Assembly (NCBI RefSeq): GCF_900119315.1
Contig: NZ_LT827010.1
Location: 8,612,001 to 8,676,000 of the forward strand
Direction: 5' to 3'
From: Actinoplanes sp. SE50/110
GTDB lineage: Bacteria; Actinomycetota; Actinomycetes; Mycobacteriales; Micromonosporaceae
Length of the DNA stretch: 64,000 bases
This document shows, piece by piece, positions 8,456 through 16,135 of this stretch. Numbering within the stretch: the first letter of the stretch is position 1; each line of letters starts with the position of its first letter. The notes under the pieces are model-generated. The model was not told where the DNA came from and made no database searches. It was given only the letters and a program-made list of their open reading frames with translations. Both the position numbers and the translations under genes were made by a program.

Positions 8456-9700
8456 TCAGGCCACGGCCAGGTCGCGGATCAGCTCGTCCGGGGTCAGGTC
8501 CGCGTACGGGAACACCACGTGCAGCGACGTCCCGTCACCCGGCCGGTCGGAGAGCGCCACCGTCGCGTGGTGAGCGTCCAGGATCCGCTTGGCCACCGCC
8601 AGCCCCCGGTCCGGCCCGGGCACGTCCGCCGGGTTCGCGATCGCGCCGTAGTACAGGTGCGGGAACAGGTCGGGCCGCATCCCGTCGGGCAGATCCATGT
8701 CGTCGAGGCGCACCGTCGGACCCGACTCCATCTCGGTGCCGACCCGCACCCGGCCGCCCTCCGGCGTGTACTTCACCGCCGCGAACAGCAGGTGGGTCAA
8801 CACCTGCTCCAGCCGCACCGGATCGGCGATGATCGGCAGCGACGGCCCACCGGCCTGGTTCAGGATCCAGATGTGCTTGCTGGCCGCGATCGGCCGGACC
8901 GCCTCCACCGCCCGCTGCGTCACCCGGGTCAGATCCACCTGCCGCATGTGCAGGCTGTCCCCGCCCAGACCGGCCTCGGCCATCTGGGTCAGGTGGTCGA
9001 TCAGCTCCCGGAAGCCGCGGCAGTGCGCCGCCGCCGCCCGCCCGACCAGGTCGGCCAGCTCCATGTCGTGGTAGCCGGTGTCGCCCAGATTCTCCAGATA
9101 GGTCGACATCAGCCGCAGCGACGACCGCAGCTCCCCGCCGACGAGTCCGGCCAGATCGTCCTTGCGCCGCTCCAGCTCCTGCAGCCGGGCCGTGGTGTTG
9201 GCCAGGGCATACGCGTACCGCCGCAACTCCAGTTGGGCGGTCACCTGCCGGGCCAGCGCGCGCAGCGCCTGCTGCTGTTCGGTGGCCAGCCGGCGCGGCT
9301 CGGTGTCCATCACGCAGAGCGTGCCGAGCGCGAACCCGTCGGTGGTCATCAGCGGCGCGCCGGCATAGAACCGGATGCCGTCCGGCGCGGTCACCGCCGG
9401 AATGTCGGCGAACCGCGGGTCGGCGCTGGCGTCCGGCACCATCAGCAGATCCCGGCCGAGGATCGCGTGCGCGCAGAACGACAGGTCACGGGCGGTCTCG
9501 GTGAGATCCGGCCCGGTCTTGGCCTTCGCCCACTGACGGTCCGCGTCGACCAGGCTGACCATCGAGACCGGCGTCTCGCACACGCCGGCGGCCAGCGCGA
9601 CGATGTCGTCGAAATCCTTCTCCGGTGGGCTGTCCAGGATGTCGAGCGAGTACAGCGCGGCCAGCCGCTCGATCTCGTTGTCGGGCAGGGGTGCTTTCAT
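8456..9700 (-). CDS. GAF-domain protein with degenerate histidine-kinase core
   Basis: A 414-residue cytosolic protein. GAF domain at about 25-160 (DFDDIVALAAGVCETP...YAGAPLMTTDGFALGTLCVMD). A short helical linker leads to a histidine-kinase-like region at about 165-405. The phospho-acceptor His is missing: the H-box position reads GGELRSS at 188-194. The N-box reads LLFAAVKYTPEGG, with Ala307 where the ATP/Mg-binding Asn is expected. A Gly-rich segment (PDRGLAVAKRI) remains. It is probably a non-catalytic sensor or a scaffold. The ATG at 9700 has a GGAGG about 8 bases upstream. No response regulator gene is adjacent. Confidence 0.85.
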   Translation of the reverse strand: MKAPLPDNEIERLAALYSLDILDSPPEKDFDDIVALAAGVCETPVSMVSLVDADRQWAKAKTGPDLTETARDLSFCAHAILGRDLLMVPDASADPRFADIPAVTAPDGIRFYAGAPLMTTDGFALGTLCVMDTEPRRLATEQQQALRALARQVTAQLELRRYAYALANTTARLQELERRKDDLAGLVGGELRSSLRLMSTYLENLGDTGYHDMELADLVGRAAAAHCRGFRELIDHLTQMAEAGLGGDSLHMRQVDLTRVTQRAVEAVRPIAASKHIWILNQAGGPSLPIIADPVRLEQVLTHLLFAAVKYTPEGGRVRVGTEMESGPTVRLDDMDLPDGMRPDLFPHLYYGAIANPADVPGPDRGLAVAKRILDAHHATVALSDRPGDGTSLHVVFPYADLTPDELIRDLAVA

Positions 9701-9882
9701 TACGGTCACCTCCGAGACTTGCTTCAGAGGTATCACGCAAAAGTAGCGACATTCACCTTTCGCCCGAATCCGCTGGCGTCGGTACGGCTTTCCACGGCAC
9801 CCCGGCGATCCGACGTCCGGCTGGTGTGACATCCCCGGCGTGCCGATGATCACGCACCGGTACCGCCGTATGCTTCCCGCCC

Positions 9883-10392
9883 ATGAACACCGACGAGTTC
9901 GCGTGCGGCACCTGCGGCTCGACACACGGCGGCCCCCCGCTGAGCTTCGCCGCGCCGGCCCCGGATTCCTGGTCGCCGGACATGGCCGACACCGAAGGCT
10001 GCCTGCTCGACTCCGACCTCTGCGTGATCAGTGGCGAACGGTTCTTCATCCGCGGGCTCATCGAGATCCCGGTCTGGGACTCCGGCGACGTCTTCACCTA
10101 CAGCATGTGGGTTTCGCTGAGCCACCCGAACTTCACCCGCGCCGTCGACGTCTGGGAACAACCGGGCCGCGAAACGGAGCGCCCCTATTTCGGCTGGCTC
10201 GCCAACGCCATCCCCGGCTACGACCCCACCACGCTCAACCTCAAGACGATGGTGCACACCCGCCCGGTCGGCCAGCCCCCGTACATCGAGCTCGAACCGA
10301 CCAGCCATCCGCTGGCCATCGAGCAGCGCGCCGGCATCTTCCGCTCCCGCGTCGAGGAAATCGCCAGCTACCACCTGCACAATGCCGCATAG
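9883..10392 (+). CDS. DUF2199 family protein
   Basis: A 169-residue soluble protein. It opens with a zinc-ribbon-like CGTCGSTHGGPPLSF followed by APDSW, and carries the family's central EIPVWDSGDVFTYSMWVSLS segment and the C-terminal HPLAIEQRAGI. DUF2199 proteins are widespread with no established function. ATG start at 9883. It is transcribed away from the GAF gene, with a ~180-base divergent spacer at 9701-9882 that is moderately AT-rich and should hold both promoters. Confidence 0.85.
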   Translation: MNTDEFACGTCGSTHGGPPLSFAAPAPDSWSPDMADTEGCLLDSDLCVISGERFFIRGLIEIPVWDSGDVFTYSMWVSLSHPNFTRAVDVWEQPGRETERPYFGWLANAIPGYDPTTLNLKTMVHTRPVGQPPYIELEPTSHPLAIEQRAGIFRSRVEEIASYHLHNAA

Positions 10393-10465
10393 CCAGCATC
10401 CCGGGCGGACAGTGACCGGGAAACGAACCAGGCCCGGCCATCAGACCGGCCCTGCGTGAATCATC

Positions 10466-10488
10466 AATGGTGGAGCTGAGGGGATTTG
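10466..10488. repeat. distal att-like direct repeat
   Basis: 23 bases identical to 12064-12086. This is the copy of the tRNA-Ala 3' end displaced by integration. Confidence 0.8.
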
Positions 10489-10540
10489 GAACCCCTGATC
10501 CCTTCGTGCGCATCGAGGTGCGCTACTCCGAGGTGCGCAG
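10466..10540 (-). pseudogene. tRNA-Ala-like pseudo-tRNA at far end of the element
   Basis: Read on the minus strand, this stretch resembles the intact tRNA-Ala at 12066-12142. The CCA, acceptor 3' strand and T-arm are nearly identical. The T-loop has one extra base, the anticodon arm is diverged (CCTCGATGCGCACGAAGG), and the D-arm and 5' acceptor strand are not recognisable. It cannot fold as a tRNA and is most simply the distal att copy, longer than a minimal att site. Confidence 0.75.
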
Positions 10541-10722
10541 GCCTCGTGAGCTGCAGGTTCTCAAATCGGTTGCCATCGTTTCCCCGCGTTTCCCACCTGT
10601 ATCGGGCTGGCCGGTTGCATCGCTTCCTTCCGACCACCCAGGAGTTTGCTCGACAAGTTCTTTCGCCAGCTTGCCGACATTCGCCGTGTACTCCTAGAGG
10701 CGCTTGATGGACTCCGGCTGCG

Positions 10723-11142
10723 TCACCGATCGACTCTCTCCACTACGGCAGCCGCCTGGAGGACTGCCCCGGTGAGCACGCAGACCGAGATCGTCGCGTG
10801 GAGCATCAAGATGCCGAAGCCGACCAGCATCGCACCGCTGAAGAAGAAGGAGAAATACAGCACTCCCAGGAGGACCGCAATGACCGCCAGAAGAGCAGAC
10901 ATCACACCCCTGAGAGCGCCCGACATCCCCCGCCAAGCCAGGATGGCTCCGACTGTCGACAGCACAGAAGCCAACACGGCCACTGCGACAGTCCCCGTGC
11001 ACCCATACGGCGACGCGTCAGCGACCTCTGGGAGCCCCGACGCCGCGAAAGCCACCGTGAGCGGCTCGATGACTGCAGGTGCGGCCCATAGCAGAAGCGC
11101 AAAGCCACCCATCCGCTGCGCCTTGGCCGAACGTCTTGTCAT
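10723..11142 (-). CDS. small hydrophobic membrane protein within the integrated element
   Basis: A 139-residue protein with about four predicted membrane segments (around 12-32, 48-68, 78-97 and 103-128) and almost no soluble portion. ATG at 11142 preceded by GGTGGAGG. I do not recognise a family. It lies inside the tRNA-Ala element and is probably cargo of it or of a later insertion. Length and hydrophobic pattern would suit a small membrane regulator or toxin/immunity-type protein, but nothing in the sequence decides this. Confidence 0.6.
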   Translation of the reverse strand: MTRRSAKAQRMGGFALLLWAAPAVIEPLTVAFAASGLPEVADASPYGCTGTVAVAVLASVLSTVGAILAWRGMSGALRGVMSALLAVIAVLLGVLYFSFFFSGAMLVGFGILMLHATISVCVLTGAVLQAAAVVERVDR

Positions 11143-11395
11143 GCCTCCACCCGGTCAGGAAGAGACAGGGTGTCTGATCCCGCCACCCTGTGCCACCCGT
11201 GTCAGGAACTAGACCGCTCATGCGGAATGAGTCAGCGTCGATGCGACGCCGCCCGCAGAAGCAGGTCATGGTGGTATACACCGGGTAAGCCAGAACAGTT
11301 CAGCCGTATGTATACGGCGAAGGTCGACCACCCTCATTGACCTTGATCAGGAGGTCGCCGCACCCCCATGTTGTTCTGCGGCACGCCTACTCGAC

Positions 11396-12001
11396 GTGGG
11401 GTATCTGGCCACGGCGCAGGAGGGCGCGTCCGGCAGCGAGGCGGGTGTGCCCCCGCTTTTCCAGATTGCGGAGGTGCGGCAGCAGCTCCAATTTCATTCA
11501 CCGGTGTACGTCGGCTTCTACCTCAAGCCACCTAAAGCTGGTTCCGTCGGCGACGTCGACCTTGACGACCAGGTCGCCATCGTGATCGCGGAACACATCC
11601 GCAAGCACCCGCCCGTGAACGTCCAGCTTCCGGACATCACAGAAGGCGCTCCTGATCAAGGACGACCCCCAACTCGGCGAGCGGTTCCGCTGCTATTCAC
11701 CTCGGAGCAGGGCCTACCCATCCACGACAAGGCCTGGGCCAAGCTTTGGACGCAGTGGCGGAAGGCCGCAGAAGGGCCCGCAGCCGGCACTTTCCACTCA
11801 CTACGCCACTTCTTCGCGACGACGCTCATCGACCAGGCGGTTGAGCCCACAGAGGTTCAGAAGGCCCTACGGCACGCCAGCTTGAAGCTGACGCTCGAGA
11901 CCTACGTGCACTGGTGGCCGAAACAGGATCGCAGACGAAGCGTGATCAGCACCATGTTGAAGCGGTTTGCTGAAACCAACCGGAAGGCAGTTGGCGGGTG
12001 A
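11396..12001 (+). pseudogene. C-terminal fragment of a tyrosine recombinase (integrase)
   Basis: Only the C-terminal catalytic part of an actinomycete-element integrase is recognisable. YVGFYLKPPKAGS, a conserved AEHIRKHPP segment, the HxLRH box (FHSLRHFFATTL), LRHASLKLTLETY with the catalytic Tyr, and VHWWPK. The N-terminal arm-binding domain, the core-binding domain and the first catalytic Arg box are missing; upstream sequence at 11150-11395 shows no continuation in any frame. It ends 64 bases from the tRNA-Ala 3' end, as expected for an integrase beside its att site. It should be inactive. Confidence 0.85.
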
Positions 12002-12063
12002 CCTGGAATGCCAACTTGGGCTAGATGATCTTGTCGATCAAATAACAGCAGGTAGAACGATGT

Positions 12064-12086
12064 AATGGTGGAGCTGAGGGGATTTG
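12064..12086. repeat. proximal att site (tRNA-Ala 3' end)
   Basis: 23 bases identical to 10466-10488, spanning the CCA end, acceptor 3' strand and part of the T-arm of tRNA-Ala. Confidence 0.8.
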
Positions 12087-12142
12087 AACCCCTGACCCCC
12101 TCGATGCGAACGAGGTGCGCTACCAGTCTGCGCCACAGCCCC
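12066..12142 (-). tRNA. tRNA-Ala (anticodon CGC), CCA encoded
   Basis: On the minus strand the 5' acceptor GGGGCTG pairs with CAGCTCC and includes the G3:U70 pair that identifies alanine tRNAs. The anticodon stem CCTCG/CGAGG encloses TTCGCAT, giving anticodon CGC for GCG codons. The T-stem/loop AGGGGTTCAAATCCCCT is canonical and discriminator A plus CCA are encoded. The gene is intact and its 3' end served as the integration target of the adjacent element. Confidence 0.96.
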
Positions 12143-12313
12143 TGGTCAGTCTCACGGTGAGTCGTCACCGTGGAACCTCCGAAAGGCTAACAGGTCGCCC
12201 CGCCGTTTCGCGAACCGCCCCCCGGGAAGAAGCGCCGATGGCTGATCGGGTCGCGACGATCCCGCTTCCGGCCGCGCCCGCGCCCGCGGCGCGGTGTAGG
12301 ACGGTCCGGCAGG

Positions 12314-13063
12314 TCATGCGGTGTGGTGGCGGCCGCCGGCCTCGTAGGGGCGGCCGCGCAGACCGCCGCGGCGGCGGTAGCTGACCGAGCCGCCGTTCGC
12401 GGCGACCGGCAGGTCGGAGGGTTCCCGGTCGAGGCCCATGGCGGCGCGGCGGACCGCCTCCTTCTGGGCGGCCAGGCGGCGCTGCGCCTCGCGGCGGGCG
12501 GCGGCCCGGCGAGCCTGTTCGCGGCGCACCTCGGCCTGCCGGGCGGCCACCCAGGCCGCCTCACGGGCCTGCACGCGCCGGCGGCGCCGGTCGACCACGG
12601 CACGGTTGCGCAGGTGGACCAGGTAGAGGCCGAGCAGAGCACCGGTCACCGCGAAGCTGATCCAGAAACCCGGCCCGACCGCGAGCACGCCGACCAGCTC
12701 GATGGCGTTGAGCAGGATCAGCGCGGCGAAGACCCGGCGCCGGCGGACGACCGCGGGGGCGCCGCGGCGGTGCGGCGCGCGGCGCTGCGGGCGCCGGCCG
12801 GTGACCAGGCGCAGGCGGCGCGGGGGTGCCGGCGGTTTTTCACCCGATGGGGCGGGCAGCGTAACCGTAACCCGGCGCCCGGGGTTGATCGGTCGGCGTC
12901 CGGGCACGGTGCGACGCCGGCGCTGGCGTTGGAGCACCCGCGCCGTCGACGACGCCCGTTCCGCGGCGAGGCGCTCGGTGGCGTCGTACCGGCGAACCAG
13001 CGCCGGGGCGAGGGCGAGCAGCCCGGCCGCGGCGAGGACGGCGAGGAGCACCGAGGTCGGCAC
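12314..13063 (-). CDS. glpR: divisome membrane protein GlpR/SepX
   Basis: A 249-residue membrane protein. An N-terminal membrane segment (SVLLAVLAAAGLLALAPALV) is followed by an Arg-rich linker, two adjacent membrane segments near 110-155 (VFAALILLNAIELVGVLAV...FAVTGALLGLYLVHL), and a highly basic, Arg/Ala-rich predicted helical C-terminus. This layout, next to a MoeA-like glp gene, matches GlpR of Corynebacterium and SepX of Streptomyces, the membrane receptor for the FtsZ-binding protein Glp. The GTG at 13063 has AAAGGGG with 5-base spacing; a GTG at 13069 is the alternative. Confidence 0.85.
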   Translation of the reverse strand: MPTSVLLAVLAAAGLLALAPALVRRYDATERLAAERASSTARVLQRQRRRRTVPGRRPINPGRRVTVTLPAPSGEKPPAPPRRLRLVTGRRPQRRAPHRRGAPAVVRRRRVFAALILLNAIELVGVLAVGPGFWISFAVTGALLGLYLVHLRNRAVVDRRRRRVQAREAAWVAARQAEVRREQARRAAARREAQRRLAAQKEAVRRAAMGLDREPSDLPVAANGGSVSYRRRGGLRGRPYEAGGRHHTA

Positions 13064-13181
13064 CCTCACCCCTTTCGTTCCGCCACGACAATCACACGAC
13101 AAATGACACGACGAATGCGAGGTTACGGGCGGTAGCCGTGATATTTCGCGCGCCGCGCCGACGGCACTCGCGCCCTCAAGA

Positions 13182-13817
13182 TCACTTACTGCTGCGAACT
13201 CGTTTCCAGCGGGACAGCAGGCCGCCCTCGGCGGCCACCTCCTCGCTGGTCATCGCATACCCCAGATGATCCCGCCAGCCGCCGTCGATGTGCATGTAGC
13301 GCTGGTGGTACGCCTCCTCGCGGAAGCCCAGCTTCTCCACGACGCGGCGGCTCGGCCCGTTCTCCGGGCGGATGTTGACCTCGATGCGGTGCAGCCCGCC
13401 CGGACCGAACGCGTGGTCGACGGCGAGCGCCAGCGCGGTCGGGATCACGCCGCGCCCGGCCACCCGGTGGTCGACCCAGTAGCCCGCGTACGCCGAGGCG
13501 AACGCCCGCCGCACGATGCTGCCCAGGTTGACGTGCCCGACCAGGCGTTCCCGGCCGCCCTCGAGCAGGCAGACGGCGAACGGCATGCTGTCCCCGCGGC
13601 GGGCGGCGCGGCGCATGTCGCGGTACACGTACGCGTACGCCCGGGTCGAGTTCATCTCCGCCCACGGTCCGGGCGGCGCCGACTCCCAGGGTGCCAGCCA
13701 GGTCTGGTTGGCGATCCGCACCTCGGACCAGGCCCGTGCGTCAGAGCGCTGGTACGGCCGCAGCAACACCGGCCCGTCCGCCAGCACAGCGGGCCAGCCG
13801 GGGGTCGCCCCGAGCAT
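13182..13817 (-). CDS. RimJ/RimL-type GNAT N-acetyltransferase
   Basis: A 211-residue GNAT enzyme of the ribosomal-protein acetyltransferase subfamily (acetyl-CoA + amine). The acetyl-CoA motif region reads AGYWVDHRVAGRGVIPTALALAVDHAF, and the RimJ/L signature NIRPENGPSRRVVEKLGFREE is present. Its ATG immediately follows the TGA of glp (TGAATG), so it is translationally coupled. M. tuberculosis has the same position (Rv0995). The substrate is not evident. Confidence 0.92.
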   Translation of the reverse strand: MLGATPGWPAVLADGPVLLRPYQRSDARAWSEVRIANQTWLAPWESAPPGPWAEMNSTRAYAYVYRDMRRAARRGDSMPFAVCLLEGGRERLVGHVNLGSIVRRAFASAYAGYWVDHRVAGRGVIPTALALAVDHAFGPGGLHRIEVNIRPENGPSRRVVEKLGFREEAYHQRYMHIDGGWRDHLGYAMTSEEVAAEGGLLSRWKRVRSSK

Positions 13818-15128
13818 TCATCGCCTCCGGTCGAGCAGCAACACGTCCACGGTCGAGCCGGCCGCCGCCGTGGTGACCCGCTCGCCGAGCACCAGCAGTC
13901 CGTTGGCCTCGGCCAAACCGGACAGAGTGTACGGCCCTCCGGCGAGCGGCTGCACGGTGTAACCACCACCCCGTCGTTCCGCGACGTGCGCCGGGCGGAA
14001 CTCGCGCAGCCCACCGGGTGACGAGACGGTCTCCAGCAGGTGCGCCTTGACGCTCGGCCGGAACACCGGCTCGGCACCGGCGAGCAGCTGAATCGCCGGC
14101 CGGGCAAGCACCTCGAACCCGATCAGCGCGGCGCCCGGCTCGCCCGGCAGGCACACCACCGGGACCTCCTCGCCGCCGACCGTGCCGAAGCCGAGCGCGG
14201 TCCCCGGGCAGAGCGCGACGTCGGTGAACTCGACCACGCCACGGCCGGTGCCGGGCCGGGACAGCACCCGGCGCAGCATGTCGCCGGGCCCGGTACCGGT
14301 GCCCCCGGTCGTGATGATCAGGTCGGCCCGCAGGGTCTGGTCCTCGAGCAGCCCGCGCAGCCCCTCCGGGTCGTCGTCGCAGATGCCGATCCGGTAGGCC
14401 AGCGCGCCCGCCTCCACCGCGGCCGCGGTCAGCGCGTGCGAGTTCGCGTCGACCACCTGCCCCGGCTGGCTGGGCCGGCCCACGTCGACCAACTCGTCGC
14501 CGGTGGCCACGACCACCACCCGCGGGCTGGGCCGGACCAGCACGTGCCCGATGCCGGCGGCGGCGAAGGTGGCCACCATCGGGGGGGTGACGTACGCCCC
14601 GGCGGCGGCCAGCACCTGACCGACGGCCAGTTCCTCACCGGCCCGGCGCACCCCGGAGCCGCGTTTCGGGGCGTGCAGGATCTCCACCGCGGCCATGCCC
14701 TGGTCGGTCCAGTGCACCGGAACGACCACGTCGGCCCCGATCGGCAGCGGCGCCCCGGCCGCCACCGAGAAGCAGGTGCCCGCGGTCAGCCGGACCGGAC
14801 GCCAGCTGGCCGCTCCCAGGTCGCCGACCACGTTCAGCCGGACGCCGCGGGCCGGGTGCTCGGGCTGCCCGAACGCCGGGTGCGCGCCGAGGCGCCCGGC
14901 GCCGGCCAGGTCCTCCCAGCGGGCCGCGTATCCGTCGATCGCGGCCTGGTCGAACGCCGGGAACGGGTGCGGCGCGATCACGTCGGCCGCGAGCACGTTC
15001 CCGTGCGCCTGGGTGAGGTCGAGGTCGAGCGGAGGCAGCGTCCGCAACCTGCGCAGCACGCTGCCCAGGTACTCGGCGAGAGGCATCAGCTCGTTGGCGG
15101 CCGCCTCGGCATCGGCCGTAGCGGTCAT
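13818..15128 (-). CDS. glp: gephyrin-like molybdotransferase Glp (MoeA paralogue)
   Basis: A 436-residue protein with MoeA architecture: N-terminal domains I/II (FDQAAIDGYAARWEDL), a MoCF domain near 190-330 (TGDELVDVGRPSQPGQVVDANS...TTGGTGTGPGDMLRRVL), and a C-terminal beta-domain. The catalytic loop usually read GGVSxG in MoeA is TGGTGTGPGD here. This, with the adjacent glpR, favours the FtsZ-binding division protein Glp over a cofactor-making MoeA. Its ATG overlaps the galU stop by 4 bases (ATGA). No other molybdenum-cofactor gene is in the window. Glp versus catalytic MoeA is an inference. Confidence 0.88.
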   Translation of the reverse strand: MTATADAEAAANELMPLAEYLGSVLRRLRTLPPLDLDLTQAHGNVLAADVIAPHPFPAFDQAAIDGYAARWEDLAGAGRLGAHPAFGQPEHPARGVRLNVVGDLGAASWRPVRLTAGTCFSVAAGAPLPIGADVVVPVHWTDQGMAAVEILHAPKRGSGVRRAGEELAVGQVLAAAGAYVTPPMVATFAAAGIGHVLVRPSPRVVVVATGDELVDVGRPSQPGQVVDANSHALTAAAVEAGALAYRIGICDDDPEGLRGLLEDQTLRADLIITTGGTGTGPGDMLRRVLSRPGTGRGVVEFTDVALCPGTALGFGTVGGEEVPVVCLPGEPGAALIGFEVLARPAIQLLAGAEPVFRPSVKAHLLETVSSPGGLREFRPAHVAERRGGGYTVQPLAGGPYTLSGLAEANGLLVLGERVTTAAAGSTVDVLLLDRRR

Positions 15129-16036
15129 CCCTTCTGACCACCGACGAAGTCGGTGAGCCAGGCCCGGAACTCGGCACCCAGGTCGGGACGCTGAGCCGCG
15201 AGCTGGACGACGGTCTGCAGGTAGCCCAGCGGCTGGCCGGTGTCGTACCGGACACCGCGGTAGACGATGCCGTGCACCGGGGTGCCCTCGGCCAGCAGCG
15301 TCGCCATCGCGTCGGTCAGCTGGATCTCGCCCCCGCTGCCCGGCTTGGTGCCGGCGATCGTCTCGAAGATCCTGCCAGGCAGCACGTACCGCCCCACCAC
15401 GGCAAGGTTGCTCGGCGCCTCCTCCGGCGACGGCTTCTCCACCAGGCCGGTCACCTCGACCACGCCCTCGCCCAGGTCGGACTCCCGCACCGAGGCGATC
15501 CCGTAGCGCGACGTCTCCTCCGGGGTGACCTCGATGAAGGCGAGCACGATGCCGCCGGTGCGGGCCTGCAGGTCGAGCATGTCGGGCAGCAGCGGGCTGC
15601 CCTCCTCGACGAACTCGTCCCCGAGCAGCACCGCGAACGGGTTGTCCCCGACGTGCGAGGCGGCGGTCCCGACGGCATGGCCGAGGCCGAGCGGCTCCCC
15701 CTGTCGGCAGGTGTAGATGTCGGCCAGCTCACTGGTGCGCCGGACGGCGGCGAGCCGCTCGGTGTCGCCCTTCTCCTCCAGCCGCTGCTCCACGTCGGGG
15801 CGACGGTCGAAGTGGTCGACCATCGAGGTCTTGCCACGCCCGGTCACCAGCAGCACGTCGGTGATGCCGGCCGCGGCGGCCTCCTCGACGATGTACTGCA
15901 GGACCGGCCGGTCGACGACCGGCAGCAGCTCTTTCGGAACGGCTTTGGTGGCAGGCAGGAAACGCGTGGCTAGGCCGGCCGCCGGAATCACTGCTTTCAC
16001 CGCGCGCTTGCCCGACCCTTGCGCGTTCGTCGTCAT
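15125..16036 (-). CDS. galU: UTP--glucose-1-phosphate uridylyltransferase
   Basis: Makes UDP-glucose from UTP and glucose-1-phosphate for cell-wall and polysaccharide precursors. The 303-residue product has the nucleotidyl-transferase signature AVIPAAGLATRFLPATKAVPKE near the N-terminus, QYIVEEAAAAGI, LGDEF, and VTGLVEKP followed by GRYVLP. ATG at 16036. It is the first gene of the galU-glp-rimJ set, with overlapping or abutting reading frames, then glpR after a ~120-base gap. Confidence 0.96.
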   Translation of the reverse strand: MTTNAQGSGKRAVKAVIPAAGLATRFLPATKAVPKELLPVVDRPVLQYIVEEAAAAGITDVLLVTGRGKTSMVDHFDRRPDVEQRLEEKGDTERLAAVRRTSELADIYTCRQGEPLGLGHAVGTAASHVGDNPFAVLLGDEFVEEGSPLLPDMLDLQARTGGIVLAFIEVTPEETSRYGIASVRESDLGEGVVEVTGLVEKPSPEEAPSNLAVVGRYVLPGRIFETIAGTKPGSGGEIQLTDAMATLLAEGTPVHGIVYRGVRYDTGQPLGYLQTVVQLAAQRPDLGAEFRAWLTDFVGGQKG

Positions 16037-16135
16037 CAGTCACCGCACCTTCGCTGGATCTTGCCCGGCTGGGTTCGCTCGCTATGCACTTTCACACGCC
16101 CGCACCGCACGTTCGCTCGCAAGCATGCAGCGAGA

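Larger units (their letters stand above)
10466..12086. mobile_element. remnant of a tRNA-Ala-integrated element
   Basis: A ~1.6 kb island bounded by 23-base identical direct repeats at 10466-10488 and 12064-12086. The second copy is the 3' end of the tRNA-Ala gene. Inside are a truncated tyrosine integrase whose 3' end faces the tRNA and one small membrane-protein gene. Integrase next to a tRNA 3' end plus a displaced copy of that end is the usual layout of actinomycete integrative elements. No replication, transfer or excisionase gene remains. Base composition is less GC-rich than the flanks. Confidence 0.8.

Noticed and set aside
11271..11320. GTATAC-type palindromes as a GntR operator of the integrated element
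   Set aside because: Short, partly imperfect, and the element has lost its regulator genes; not enough to call a site.
13818..15128. MoeA for molybdenum-cofactor synthesis
   Set aside because: Kept only as a possibility. The altered catalytic loop and the glpR neighbour favour the division protein Glp, and no other cofactor gene is present.
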